This document shows positions 5,842 to 14,071 of a stretch of DNA of 15,194 nt, piece after piece. The position numbers and the translations under genes were made by a program. The number at the start of each line of letters is the position of its first letter. Within the stretch, counting starts at the first letter, position 1. Below the pieces are notes generated by a model. That model searched no databases. It worked only from the letters and a program-made list of their open reading frames with translations, and was not told the origin of the DNA. The stretch lies in contig JAEOTD010000006.1 in the NCBI GenBank assembly GCA_016839995.1, forward strand, positions 1-15,194, in the 5' to 3' direction. Source of the stretch: Candidatus Hermodarchaeota archaeon (GTDB taxonomy: Archaea; Asgardarchaeota; Hermodarchaeia; Hermodarchaeales; Hermodarchaeaceae).

Positions 5842-6089
5842 ACTGTAGTCACACTCGATAACAGAAACTGGTATCAGAAACTTATTTGCTTTCGGTTTCT
5901 AAGCTCTGACGAAAGCTTTAAGTTAGGAGTGCTCAATTTTCATCTCGAAGTGATCCCCGTGTGGTATGACTTTCTCCCAAATCATTGACCCTTTTCACAT
6001 TACAAGCTACCCCAAGTTTAGGAGGGGATCGCAACGAGAAAGAACCCTTTTCAAGGTAATAACTACAAACAGAGGGATGGTGCCATTCA
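5842..6089. promoter_or_regulatory. Divergent region between the Yip1-type gene and leuS
   Basis: 248 bases with no gene seen and no tRNA-like fold found by eye. CTTTAAGTTA at 5916-5925 is a TATA-like element usable for leuS, which would have a leader of roughly 140 bases; GCAAATAAG on the minus strand (about 5881-5889) could serve the Yip1-type gene. An inverted repeat GCTTTCG (5888-5894) and CGAAAGC (5910-5916) lies between them, but a 7-base repeat is not rare at this length. GAGGGA at 6072-6077 is the ribosome site for the leuS TTG. Confidence 0.35.
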
Positions 6090-8984
6090 TTGATTGATCC
6101 AAAAGAAATTGAACCCAAATGGCAAATGCGATGGCGTGAAGCCCAAGCATTTGACGCTGACCCCAATCCACAACGACCCAAATTCTATCTAACCGTGCCT
6201 TACCCATATGCGAATGCCCCCATGCATGTTGGACATGGTCGAACCTATACTATTGCTGATATCATAGCACGTTACAAGCGAATGAGTGGGTTCAACGTTC
6301 TCTATCCCATGGCAGCACACGTTACCGGAACCCCTGTTGCAGGGGTCGCAAAGCGAATCCGGGATAAAGATCCAGCGATTCTGAAAGAATATCGTTCAAG
6401 CATTGGATACTACCGTTCTAAGAAAGACATAGACGCCGTACTAGCTACCTTCACAGACCCTAATGCAATTGCACAGTTCTTTGTCAACGTTTTTGAAAGT
6501 GATTTCCGGAAATTAGGGTACTCAATTGACTGGCGACGAAAATTCACAACAAATGATCCCGAGTACCATGCATTTGTGACGTGGCAGTTTATCAACTTAC
6601 AACGACTAGGATACATTACCAAGGGTAAATACCCCGTGTTGTATTGCGTTTCATGTGGAAATGCTGTTGGAGAAGATGACTTACTGCAGGGAGAACATGC
6701 AAAAGTCGCAGAATTCGTGGCACTCAAATTCCCATACGAAGATGGATACTTAGTTGCTGCCACTCTCCGCCCCGAAACCGTGTATGGAGCTACAAATGTC
6801 TGGGTAAATCCAAACACACTGTATTCCAAAATCGAGGTTAATGAAGAAGTCTGGTTTGTGGCCCAACCTGCAGTTCGAAAACTTGTGAACCAAGGCTATC
6901 GATCAAAACGACTGGAAGAAATCCCCGGAACAGAATTTATTGGAAAAACGTGTAAATCACCCGTTGAAGATCGAGACTTGTTAATTCTTCCAGCAGAATT
7001 TGTCGATGCCGAAAACGCTACGGGTATAGTCTACAGTGTCCCCTCGCATGCCCCATTTGACTGGGCAGCGCTCCACGATATCCAAAAGACAAAAACCGCA
7101 ATTCAAGGTTTTAAACTGGATTTTGATGTAGTGAAAGCCATCGAGCCAATTTCAATCATCACTATCGAGGGCTATGGGGAGCACCCCGCCATAGAACTTG
7201 TGGAGAAAATGAAAATCAAGAACCAAAAAGCCACTGACAAACTTGATGAGGCTACAGAGACCCTTTACAAAGCTGAGTATTATCAAGGCACCATGAAGGA
7301 CAACACAGGACCATTTGCAGGTCGCAAGGTTCACACCATCAAAGAAGACGTCATTGTTTTTCTCATCGACCAGAACCGAGGCTTCCGATTCTATCAACCG
7401 GACCGGGACCCTGTTGTCTGCCGCTGTGGAAATGACATAGTAGTAGCAGTCTTACCCGATCAATGGTTCATTAACTATGGGAATCCTGAATGGAAAGCTA
7501 AAGCAACAAAAGCCTTAGACCAAATGTTCATCTATCCCGAGATGTACCGCAAACTATTCGAATCCACATTTGATTGGCTGAAAGAGCGCCCAGCTGCTCG
7601 AAAACGCGGTCTAGGAACCCGATTGCCTTTCGACCGAAAATGGGTAATTGAATCTCTGTCCGATTCAACAATCTACATGCTATTCTATCTATTTATTCAT
7701 CATATCAAAGCAAACCAGATTACTGCGCAGCAACTTGAATCCACTTTCTTTAACTATGTCCTGTTAGGTGAAGGTGCAATCGACAAAGTTGCGGAAAAGA
7801 CTGGGATTCCTGAAGAAACATTATCCACTATGCGAACAGAAATTGAATACTGGTATCCCAACGATCAACGACACACCGCTGTGGCCCATATACCAAATCA
7901 CCTCTCCTTTTTCATCTTCCACCATGCAGCACTCTTCCCTGAACAATACTGGCCAAAAGCAATTACCCTAAACGAATTTGTGATTCGCGGAGGGGAAAAG
8001 ATGAGTAAAAGCAAGGGGAACTTCATTCCCATGGCAGAGGTTCCGAAACGTTACGGAGCAGACCTTTTCCGCCTCTATATTTGCCAAATTGGAGACTTAC
8101 AATCGCTTGTCGATTGGAAAGAAAAGGACGTCATGACTATACAACGCCGCCTCAAGCGATTAACCAGCATTCTCGATGAAACTTCAAAAATCCCCGAAAC
8201 GCCACTAGATGAATCTAAGTTAAGCCTAATGAGCCGATGGATTCTTTCAAAAATTAACTCAACCATCCGGAATGCAACTGAATCATTAGACCAACTGCGG
8301 TTCCGTAATTATGCGCTGCAAGCCCTCTTCCAGTTCCTAGGTAATGTTGAATTTTACATGCGCCGAATGAAAGACAATACTGTTGAACGAAATGCTGTCA
8401 TGCGATACATCATCATACGATGGGTCAAAATCCTAACCCCCCTCATGCCCCACCTCTGTGAAGAAATCTGGGAACGACTAGGCACAATATCCTTTGTATC
8501 TTTAGAAACATGGCCCCAACCCGATGAACGCTTCATTGATGAGAAGATCGAGAAAGCAATGGAAGTCGTCTTGCACACAATATCCGATATCAAAGAAATC
8601 AAGAAATTACTCAAGGGCAAATCGGTGAATACTGTTCACATTTATATCAGCCCCAGCTGGAAATACAACGCCATGAAAAAAATCATCAAAGTCAACGCAG
8701 CACCCACAGTCAATGAAATGATGCCCATACTCATGAAAGATGCCAAGTTCAAGAAGCGTGGAAAAGAAGTGAATGAGCTAGTCCAAGCCATTGTGAAAGC
8801 TGGAGGCTTTTGGACCTTCGTCGACAAACGAACAGAGAGAAAAGCCATTACAGAAAATCAGGACCTCATTCAGTCTGAAACTGGATTTGAAGTTAGCATC
8901 CAAGATGGGGATAAGCCCACCAAAGATCCCGAAAAACGGGCATCCAAGGCGTTGCCTGGACGCCCTGCGCTCTTTCTTGAATAG
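6090..8984 (+). CDS. leuS: Leucyl-tRNA synthetase, archaeal type
   Basis: 964 aa, normal for archaeal/eukaryotic cytosolic LeuRS. It charges tRNA-Leu with leucine at the expense of ATP in the cytosol. The class I signature is HVGHG (46-50) within PYANAPMHVGHGRTY, and the second is KMSKS (637-641). The editing (CP1) insertion carries the family motif LRPETVYGATNVWV (about residues 227-240), and a CxxC (YCVSCG, near 187) is visible. The C-terminal anticodon-binding helical bundle and an additional C-terminal domain to about residue 940 are present, so the gene is complete. The start is a TTG at 6090: no ATG or GTG exists in frame between it and the stop at 6060, and GAGGGA lies 12 bases upstream. 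It sits alone between divergent and convergent neighbours. Confidence 0.97.
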   Translation: MIDPKEIEPKWQMRWREAQAFDADPNPQRPKFYLTVPYPYANAPMHVGHGRTYTIADIIARYKRMSGFNVLYPMAAHVTGTPVAGVAKRIRDKDPAILKEYRSSIGYYRSKKDIDAVLATFTDPNAIAQFFVNVFESDFRKLGYSIDWRRKFTTNDPEYHAFVTWQFINLQRLGYITKGKYPVLYCVSCGNAVGEDDLLQGEHAKVAEFVALKFPYEDGYLVAATLRPETVYGATNVWVNPNTLYSKIEVNEEVWFVAQPAVRKLVNQGYRSKRLEEIPGTEFIGKTCKSPVEDRDLLILPAEFVDAENATGIVYSVPSHAPFDWAALHDIQKTKTAIQGFKLDFDVVKAIEPISIITIEGYGEHPAIELVEKMKIKNQKATDKLDEATETLYKAEYYQGTMKDNTGPFAGRKVHTIKEDVIVFLIDQNRGFRFYQPDRDPVVCRCGNDIVVAVLPDQWFINYGNPEWKAKATKALDQMFIYPEMYRKLFESTFDWLKERPAARKRGLGTRLPFDRKWVIESLSDSTIYMLFYLFIHHIKANQITAQQLESTFFNYVLLGEGAIDKVAEKTGIPEETLSTMRTEIEYWYPNDQRHTAVAHIPNHLSFFIFHHAALFPEQYWPKAITLNEFVIRGGEKMSKSKGNFIPMAEVPKRYGADLFRLYICQIGDLQSLVDWKEKDVMTIQRRLKRLTSILDETSKIPETPLDESKLSLMSRWILSKINSTIRNATESLDQLRFRNYALQALFQFLGNVEFYMRRMKDNTVERNAVMRYIIIRWVKILTPLMPHLCEEIWERLGTISFVSLETWPQPDERFIDEKIEKAMEVVLHTISDIKEIKKLLKGKSVNTVHIYISPSWKYNAMKKIIKVNAAPTVNEMMPILMKDAKFKKRGKEVNELVQAIVKAGGFWTFVDKRTERKAITENQDLIQSETGFEVSIQDGDKPTKDPEKRASKALPGRPALFLE

Positions 8985-8988
8985 CGCT

Positions 8989-9180
8989 TTAAGCGACACG
9001 GCGTCCAAACTGTTGTGAGTTTTCAGCGTTGTCAGCAAGGGGAAATTCATGTTGACAAAGTGGACACTTAGCAAATCCACAGCTACCCATAGTGGCAGAA
9101 GGACAATCACCACATGCCATAATTCGTCCATAACTTGTATCGAACTGAAAACGACATTCAGGGCACGTAACAACAGCCAT
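8989..9180 (-). CDS. Small Cys-rich zinc-ribbon protein beside the metal transporter
   Basis: 63 aa with seven cysteines, C6, C9, C23, C26, C34, C39 and C42, read as CPEC, CGDC, SCGF and CPLC. The arrangement TSYGRIMACGDC then GSCGFAKCPLC then HEF suggests two interlaced metal knuckles. Similar short Cys-rich proteins occur in archaea near metal-uptake genes, but I cannot name the family with certainty. It lies 57 bases after the stop of the binding-protein gene on the same strand, so co-transcription is likely. It has no ribosome site at the ATG (9178-9180). It ends 4 bases from the convergent leuS stop. Possible roles are metal trafficking or storage, or a zinc-dependent adaptor. Confidence 0.65.
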   Translation of the reverse strand: MAVVTCPECRFQFDTSYGRIMACGDCPSATMGSCGFAKCPLCQHEFPLADNAENSQQFGRRVA

Positions 9181-9237
9181 ATTAAGAGGTCAACTCGGAG
9201 CTCCCTTCTTACACCGTGTAAAAAGCATTTCGGACGA

Positions 9238-10323
9238 CTAGTCCCTTAAACGAGTACAGCGGAGAAGCAATACAAGCTCAATCACCGCGATTGCGCCCAA
9301 GATAGCAGCGATTATGATGACTGGCATACTAGTTGTGAGAAAATCGATGGCAGGGGAAATTCCTCCACTCACTCCCGTTGTAATCGCACCGGTATTGTAA
9401 GCCATAACACCAACATAATCTTCAAGTGTCGAAAACACAGCCCGCACCCACACCAATGGAACTCCTGAATCAACTGAAAGTTGTTGGGCAAACTCACCCG
9501 CAGCTTGAAGCTGAGCAACATCTGAGGCTAGGAGGAGATGGATGGAACCATTTTGTAGCGCTTGCTCAACTGCAATCAGCTCAGGACCAGAGATGAAAAT
9601 ATTCTCACCCTCCATCAGGAGCCCCCTTACTTGTAAGCCCAAAGCTTTAGCAATGTAAGCTTCAGCTGGAAAGGTAATTATCACCTTGACGTTTGTAAGT
9701 TGATGAACCACCTTCTGTTCAGCGATAAAAGCCTCAAGCTCTGAGACTTCAGTAACAAATTCAGAAAACCGATTCCCCCAATATTGGGAATACGTCGAGT
9801 TTAGAGAGCTAAAGAGATCCCGTGTAGCGTTTGCGATTGCTACCGCGTTTCTTGGCAGCAGCCAATATCCATGAAGATTCTCATCATGCGCATGAGGTTG
9901 ACCCCGGTCAATAGAACGTGACAAAGAGCTTACATAGCCATCTAGCGGAAGGAGAGAAGCCCCAAACGCTTCATAATCGTCAAGAGAAATGTAGGGTTTC
10001 CCAACCAAAGTAGCAAGTTCCTCCTCCCAGTCAAAATGACCTGTCAGAACCAACAGGTCAGCGGAAACAGCCATATCGATAACCGTTTGAGTGAGAGCAA
10101 AAGCATGCGGTTCTACTCCTTCAGGAAGAAGAATGGAGACCTCAGCTTGTATTCCACCCACTTCTCGAACAATCCCTGCTAATGGTTGAATAGATACAGC
10201 AACCCGAAGAGCAGGAGTAGTTTGAGCAGACGTATGGCAAGGTATTCCAAACAATCCAAGACTAAGCAGTATAATTCCGAGAAGGGCTAGAAACTGAATC
10301 CGTCGCATTGCCATTACGTCCAT
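9238..10323 (-). CDS. Metal ABC transporter substrate-binding protein, ZnuA/TroA-like, membrane anchored
   Basis: 361 aa. It has an N-terminal signal peptide (about residues 7-33, hydrophobic LALLGIILLSLGLFG) and a C-terminal membrane span (about 333-357) that would anchor it outside the single membrane, as is common for archaeal binding proteins. Cluster A-I features are present: ILLPEGVEPHAF with H73, ADLLVLTG (88-95), and LHGYWLLP with H151, preceded by the His-containing QPHAHDEN. The third usual ligand motif (a His near the end of the second third of the protein, often SHDAFGY) reads ITFPAEAYIAKALG here and lacks His. Substrate is therefore a divalent metal, zinc or manganese or possibly nickel. 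An alternative start is the ATG at 10314. It is divergent from the regulator, ATPase and permease genes that complete the transporter. Confidence 0.87.
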   Translation of the reverse strand: MDVMAMRRIQFLALLGIILLSLGLFGIPCHTSAQTTPALRVAVSIQPLAGIVREVGGIQAEVSILLPEGVEPHAFALTQTVIDMAVSADLLVLTGHFDWEEELATLVGKPYISLDDYEAFGASLLPLDGYVSSLSRSIDRGQPHAHDENLHGYWLLPRNAVAIANATRDLFSSLNSTYSQYWGNRFSEFVTEVSELEAFIAEQKVVHQLTNVKVIITFPAEAYIAKALGLQVRGLLMEGENIFISGPELIAVEQALQNGSIHLLLASDVAQLQAAGEFAQQLSVDSGVPLVWVRAVFSTLEDYVGVMAYNTGAITTGVSGGISPAIDFLTTSMPVIIIAAILGAIAVIELVLLLRCTRLRD

Positions 10324-10421
10324 CCACTAAATGAAGTTATTAAGTAATTGAGAAATCTTAATAATCCTGAATATTAATAATCTTTCTGGAATTTTTATTA
10401 AAAACACTCCGCGGTGATTTC
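10324..10421. promoter_or_regulatory. Divergent metal-regulon promoter with four symmetric AT heptamers
   Basis: 98 AT-rich bases between the binding-protein and regulator genes. Four copies of one heptamer occur: TTATTAA at 10337-10343, its reverse complement TTAATAA at 10358-10364 and 10374-10380, and TTATTAA again at 10395-10401. Starts are 21, 16 and 21 bases apart. The first pair extends to a perfect 8-base inverted repeat (TTATTAAG, N12, CTTAATAA), and TTAATAATC is directly repeated at 10358 and 10374. The outer copies also sit where TATA boxes would serve the two divergent genes, about 25 bases from near-leaderless starts. A NikR-type dimer binds half-sites about two helical turns apart, so repression by occlusion is plausible. 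Confidence 0.5.
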
Positions 10422-10814
10422 ATGCCGATTATCAGTATCTCACTAAACAAACATGACCTGCAAACACTCAATCGACTCCAAAAAGCAGGGGGTTTTACCA
10501 ATCGATCAGAACTCCTTCGTCAAGCCATCCAAACACTTGCCAATGAGTTCCAAGATCTCGAAACCATATCGGGAAAAGTGTCTGCAGTTCTTACAATTGT
10601 TTACGGGAAAAAAGGGAAAGGTATTGAAAGTAACTTCTTACTACACAGCCAAGCTTCGCTCATTGACGCCCTACTTCACTCCCATACTGTGAATGGAGAG
10701 TGTATTGAAGTCATTGTGGTAAATGGCCCAGCAGATGATGTCAAAGAGCTTGTAAAATCGTTGAAAGGAAATCGGAAAATCGTCTCAGTAAAAGTGGCAA
10801 TAATTGGAGAGTAG
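10422..10814 (+). CDS. NikR-type ribbon-helix-helix metal-responsive regulator
   Basis: 130 aa, typical for NikR (about 130-140). Residues 2-45 are a ribbon-helix-helix DNA-binding domain (IISISLNKHDLQTLNRL, NRSELLRQAI). Residues about 52-128 are the ACT-like metal-binding tetramerisation domain (VLTIVYG, ECIEVIVVNGPADDV). The four nickel ligands of the E. coli protein, H76, H87, H89 and C95, appear as H75, H86, H88 and C94. It most likely represses the adjacent transporter when metal is plentiful. Whether it senses nickel or the metal the ZnuA-like system imports cannot be read from sequence. GGTGAT lies 4 bases before the ATG, and the ATPase gene follows after 6 bases, so the regulator heads the plus-strand operon. 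Confidence 0.9.
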   Translation: MPIISISLNKHDLQTLNRLQKAGGFTNRSELLRQAIQTLANEFQDLETISGKVSAVLTIVYGKKGKGIESNFLLHSQASLIDALLHSHTVNGECIEVIVVNGPADDVKELVKSLKGNRKIVSVKVAIIGE

Positions 10815-10820
10815 GAACTG

Positions 10821-11627
10821 ATGGCAACAACCCCATTAATTGAAGCTGAAAATCTTGCGGTAAAATACCCAGAGGGCGATTTAGCCCTTTTTGATGTCAC
10901 GTTTTCTATTGATTCTACAACTTTCATGGCAATTATTGGACCAAACGGATCTGGAAAAACAACTCTCCTAAAAGCGATGTTGGGGTTGCTGAAGCCCACA
11001 GACGGATTCATTCGAGTCCTTGGGTTTGATGCAAAGCGGGAATATAAAATGATTCGGAAAATGGTTCGATATGTTCCACAGCGGGATCAAATTAAAGCGA
11101 CTGTACCCATGAAAGTCAAAGACATCGTACTAATGGGGCGATTATTGAAGAAACCCCCCTTACGCGTCGCTTCTGGTAAAGATGTACAGATAGCAAAGGA
11201 TGCATTACGTCGAGTGGATTTAGAAAATCTCTGGAACCACCCCTTCCCCGAATTATCTGGGGGACAGCGGCAAAGGGTGTTAGTGGCCCGAGCTTTAGCT
11301 ACTGAAGGTCAAATAATGATGCTTGACGAGCCCTTGTCAGGAGCAGATCATGATAGCCAAGTGCTAATCGTAGAGGCATTACAGGAGTATTATAATGAAA
11401 ATCAAGTTAACATCATCATGGTTACTCATGACTTGAATCCCATCCACACCTTGGTTAAGGACGTCTTAATGCTGAATCGCACAGTTATGGGAATTGGGCA
11501 TCCCTGTGCGGTTATGGACCTTGAGCTTCTTAGGCAAGTATACGGGCCTTCTGCAAAAATTGTCGAATTAGCTGGACACAAATACTGTATTACAGGGGAC
11601 TCGGGGTTTGACCACCATGATCATTGA
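10821..11627 (+). CDS. Metal ABC transporter ATP-binding protein, ZnuC-like
   Basis: 268 aa cytosolic ATPase powering metal import with the permease that follows. All ABC motifs are intact: Walker A GPNGSGKT (40-47), Q-loop Q87, signature LSGGQ (145-149), Walker B IMMLDE (165-170) and H-loop H203. The tail ends in GFDHHDH (262-268), a short His/Asp cluster that could bind the transported metal; the tail is encoded partly in the 11-base overlap with the permease gene, so some of its composition may be constrained by that gene's start. The ATG is preceded by TAGGA, which overlaps the regulator's stop codon, so regulator and ATPase are translationally linked. Confidence 0.93.
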   Translation: MATTPLIEAENLAVKYPEGDLALFDVTFSIDSTTFMAIIGPNGSGKTTLLKAMLGLLKPTDGFIRVLGFDAKREYKMIRKMVRYVPQRDQIKATVPMKVKDIVLMGRLLKKPPLRVASGKDVQIAKDALRRVDLENLWNHPFPELSGGQRQRVLVARALATEGQIMMLDEPLSGADHDSQVLIVEALQEYYNENQVNIIMVTHDLNPIHTLVKDVLMLNRTVMGIGHPCAVMDLELLRQVYGPSAKIVELAGHKYCITGDSGFDHHDH

Positions 11628-12468
11628 CGTCATAACGCTGTTGTTGACCTCACCAATTTTGCAACGAGCTTTGTTAGCATCAGTTCTGGTAGCCATTATT
11701 GCAGCGACTACGGGCACGTTTATGGTGTTTCGAGGATTATCATTTCTTACCGCTGGTGTCGCACATGCAGCACTGGGAGGAGTTGCTCTTGCGTTATTCC
11801 TTCAAGCTACAGGTATTGTTCCATGGTTTGACCCAGTATTAGGGGCGGTAATCTTTGCGGTTTTTGTAGCCGTGATGACTGCTTATGCTGGTGAACGAGG
11901 AATTGCTCAAAAGATGGAAGTTGCAGTGGGAGTCTCGTTCGCCCTCTCGATGAGTATTGCAGTGTTGTTGATGTACTATTTACCTCCGACCAGGATTCCC
12001 ATCATCTGGGGGTATTTAGTTGGAGACATACTACTCCTAGATAATTTGGACATTGTCATGTTACTTGGAGTCGCCTTCTCTCTTGTGATTCTGTTCATTT
12101 TGTTTAAGAAAGAATTCGTGTACGTCAGCATTGACATGGAAGGATCAAAAGCACACGGAATGAACGCTCGAGGGTACAACTACCTCCTGCTTATATTCGC
12201 AGCCATTGCGATTGCCTTAACCATCAAAGCAGTTGGCGCCATTCTAGTATATGCCATCCTTATTGCACCAGCAGCAGCTTCCAATGAGGTGATGAAAACA
12301 GTCAACAACGTTATCATTGGCACATTTATCATTGCTCTTATTGCAATGATTCTGGGACTTTCTGGGTCCTTCATAATCTTTGCCTCACCGAGTGCAATTG
12401 CTGGCATCATAGCCGCTGTTTCTTACATCATCGCTCTCCAAGTCAAACGGTACAAACGCTCCAAATAA
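11617..12468 (+). CDS. Metal ABC transporter permease, ZnuB/ABC-3 family
   Basis: 283 aa integral membrane protein forming the channel of the divalent-metal importer. The ABC-3 family hallmarks are visible: MVFRGLSFLTAGVAHAALGGVALALF near the N terminus, and a series of about eight or nine hydrophobic spans ending in IAGIIAAVSYIIALQVKR. The segment VYVSIDMEGSKAHGMNARGYNYLLL corresponds to the family's conserved cytoplasmic loop, which contacts the ATPase. The ATG at 11617 is preferred; a TTG at 11608 would add three residues. It overlaps the ATPase gene by 11 bases in another frame, typical of translational coupling. No other subunit follows; the partner binding protein is on the divergent arm. 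Confidence 0.93.
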   Translation: MIIDVITLLLTSPILQRALLASVLVAIIAATTGTFMVFRGLSFLTAGVAHAALGGVALALFLQATGIVPWFDPVLGAVIFAVFVAVMTAYAGERGIAQKMEVAVGVSFALSMSIAVLLMYYLPPTRIPIIWGYLVGDILLLDNLDIVMLLGVAFSLVILFILFKKEFVYVSIDMEGSKAHGMNARGYNYLLLIFAAIAIALTIKAVGAILVYAILIAPAAASNEVMKTVNNVIIGTFIIALIAMILGLSGSFIIFASPSAIAGIIAAVSYIIALQVKRYKRSK

Positions 12469-12568
12469 CAGCATACATTATTATCAAGCAAAAAGCGTTC
12501 ACGTTTAAATTCGGTTTTACCACATTTTATTAGCGGGACTGCCAGTCATTCATTGGAGAGATGAGTCC

Positions 12569-13342
12569 ATGTCATCGAATTCTGATTATGCTCAGGGAAT
12601 TGTCCTCATTAATGGTCGAGCCTATCTGGCAAAGGATGTTTTGCAGGCTTTGGAAAGACAGGCTATGACGTCACTCCGGGCTGTTGGTGAGGAGTTATGG
12701 ATTGGAAAGGAACGCGTGCGCCCGATAGCGAAAACGACCCCAGAGCAAGCGATGAAGCTTACTTGTTATGGGAGCTTAGCTTTTTGTTGTGATTTGGACC
12801 GAGAGTGTCATCTCAGAGATCAAGCCATAGAATTACTCGGTATGTCAAAGGAGGAATATCGCGCAATACAAAGAGAATGCCACCAACAATTCTTGCGATA
12901 TGGTGAACGACGCTGGCCCCAGGAACAATATGGTTCCTCAGGGTCTGAATACTCTCGTTCCCCAACTTTCACTGAAGAGCCAGCCTCTCATGAATCCTTT
13001 GAATCGTGGCGTGAGAGAACTTCGTCTGGACGATATTCATCAGACCGTGAATCGTCTCGACCCTCAAGTTCTAGCCCAGGGAGCTCAGTGGACTTGGGTG
13101 GACTCTTTTCTACACCCGAGGAGTATAGTTCACGTTCATTAACTGATCCAGACCCCTTTACCGGTATTTCATCAAAGGGAGCTAGTGAGTCAAGTAGCTT
13201 CTCCTCCGATGGATGGTTCTCATCAGGAAGTAGCGTTGCCGCTTCACCACATTCGACAGCTCCGGGGTTTTGCATCTATTGTGGACAGGATCTCCGTGAG
13301 GATAGTGAATTTTGTGGTCGGTGTGGACGCAGTCAGAAATAG
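12569..13342 (+). CDS. Ser-rich linker protein with N-terminal Cys cluster and C-terminal zinc ribbon
   Basis: 257 aa in three parts. Residues 1-110 look folded, with a Cys cluster (C66, C73, C74, C80, C104) in LTCYGSLAFCCDLDREC followed by RDQAIELLGMSKEEY, which may bind metal. Residues about 120-230 are low-complexity, rich in Ser, Gly, Pro, Glu and Arg and surely disordered. Residues 233-254 are a zinc ribbon with C235/C238 and C249/C252 (FCIYCGQDL, FCGRCGRS). No membrane span or signal peptide. The ATG has GGAGAG 8 bases upstream, and a TATA-like GTTTAAATTC sits about 60 bases before it, so it has its own promoter after the permease gene. I cannot name the family; a cytosolic adaptor with two metal-binding ends is what the layout suggests. 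Confidence 0.8.
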   Translation: MSSNSDYAQGIVLINGRAYLAKDVLQALERQAMTSLRAVGEELWIGKERVRPIAKTTPEQAMKLTCYGSLAFCCDLDRECHLRDQAIELLGMSKEEYRAIQRECHQQFLRYGERRWPQEQYGSSGSEYSRSPTFTEEPASHESFESWRERTSSGRYSSDRESSRPSSSSPGSSVDLGGLFSTPEEYSSRSLTDPDPFTGISSKGASESSSFSSDGWFSSGSSVAASPHSTAPGFCIYCGQDLREDSEFCGRCGRSQK

Positions 13343-13394
13343 TTCGGGATGAACTGAACTAATATGAGAAGAAGGATTACAGGGTTGGAAAATC

Positions 13395-13414
13395 ACTAGC
13401 CCTTTTTCGCTAGT
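13395..13414. terminator. Hairpin between convergent genes
   Basis: A perfect 6-base inverted repeat, ACTAGC and GCTAGT, encloses an 8-base loop (CCTTTTTC) and is followed on the plus strand by TTTTCG. It overlaps the stop codon of the convergent coiled-coil gene and lies 53 bases after the stop of the Ser-rich gene, so it could end the plus-strand transcript. Confidence 0.35.
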
Positions 13415-14028
13415 TTTCGCAAAGTTTCGATTTGTTTCGTGAGTTTTTGTAGGTCCTGTTTCCATCGTTGTATTTTTTCAATATCAGCTTCGGTCTTATT
13501 GCCGGTGGCGGCTTCAAAATCAGAAATTCGACGTTCCAGCTCGAGAGCCCGGCTGCTAAGACCTGCAATTCGAGCGTGAACCTCAGGAGTTGGTGAGACA
13601 ATTTCTAACAGAGTTTTGACCGTCACTCGAACTTCTTCCATAACCGTCGCTAGTTGGGTCATGGTTGCCCGAACTGAATGGATACTCTCACTAACGAGAG
13701 TGCTAGATTCCTCGGTTGGACCTTTTCGGCGAATCAGGAAAAGACGAACCTTTGAAAGAATATCAAAGTAGAGTTGGATTAATTGTTCTTCATCACGGAA
13801 CCAAGCAGTAAGTGGATTCCACTTTGAAACCATTTCATAAAGAGCTTCTAATTCCTGACCTAGTTCTTGAGATTCGGCGCTATCTTCAGCTAGGATGACA
13901 GCCTTCAGTTGAGGAATAAGGGAGATGATTTCGGCTTTGGCTTTGACCTCTTGGGCTGTAGCAATATCCGAACCCATGAGTTGCCGATAAAGTTCTTCAA
14001 GCCGTTGAACACTTTCGATTTCACTCAC
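13396..14028 (-). CDS. 210-aa coiled-coil protein, function unknown
   Basis: An all-helical protein starting at a GTG (14026-14028), with a GAGG about 13 bases upstream. Residues 1-75 are a helical region with EVKAKAEIISLIPQLKAVILAEDS. The middle (about 75-100) is more aromatic (WNPLTAWFRDEEQLIQLYFDI). Residues about 110-140 and 150-208 are long heptad-bearing helices, the last ending in basic LTKQIETLRKLAKKG. There are no cysteines, signal peptide or membrane span. It starts 43 bases after the stop of the glycoside-hydrolase-like gene on the same strand, so the two may be co-transcribed. I see no motif that identifies the family; resemblance to the 178-aa coiled-coil protein at the other end of the window is no more than general coiled-coil character. 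Confidence 0.75.
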   Translation of the reverse strand: MSEIESVQRLEELYRQLMGSDIATAQEVKAKAEIISLIPQLKAVILAEDSAESQELGQELEALYEMVSKWNPLTAWFRDEEQLIQLYFDILSKVRLFLIRRKGPTEESSTLVSESIHSVRATMTQLATVMEEVRVTVKTLLEIVSPTPEVHARIAGLSSRALELERRISDFEAATGNKTEADIEKIQRWKQDLQKLTKQIETLRKLAKKG

Positions 14029-14071
14029 AGTGATTTCAAATCCTCAACTTAATCTCATTCGGAGCGCGTAT

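Noticed and set aside
6090..6092. TTG start of leuS as a sign of a broken gene
   Set aside because: No ATG or GTG is available in frame, a ribosome site is present, and the protein begins as archaeal LeuRS proteins do, so TTG is simply the start.
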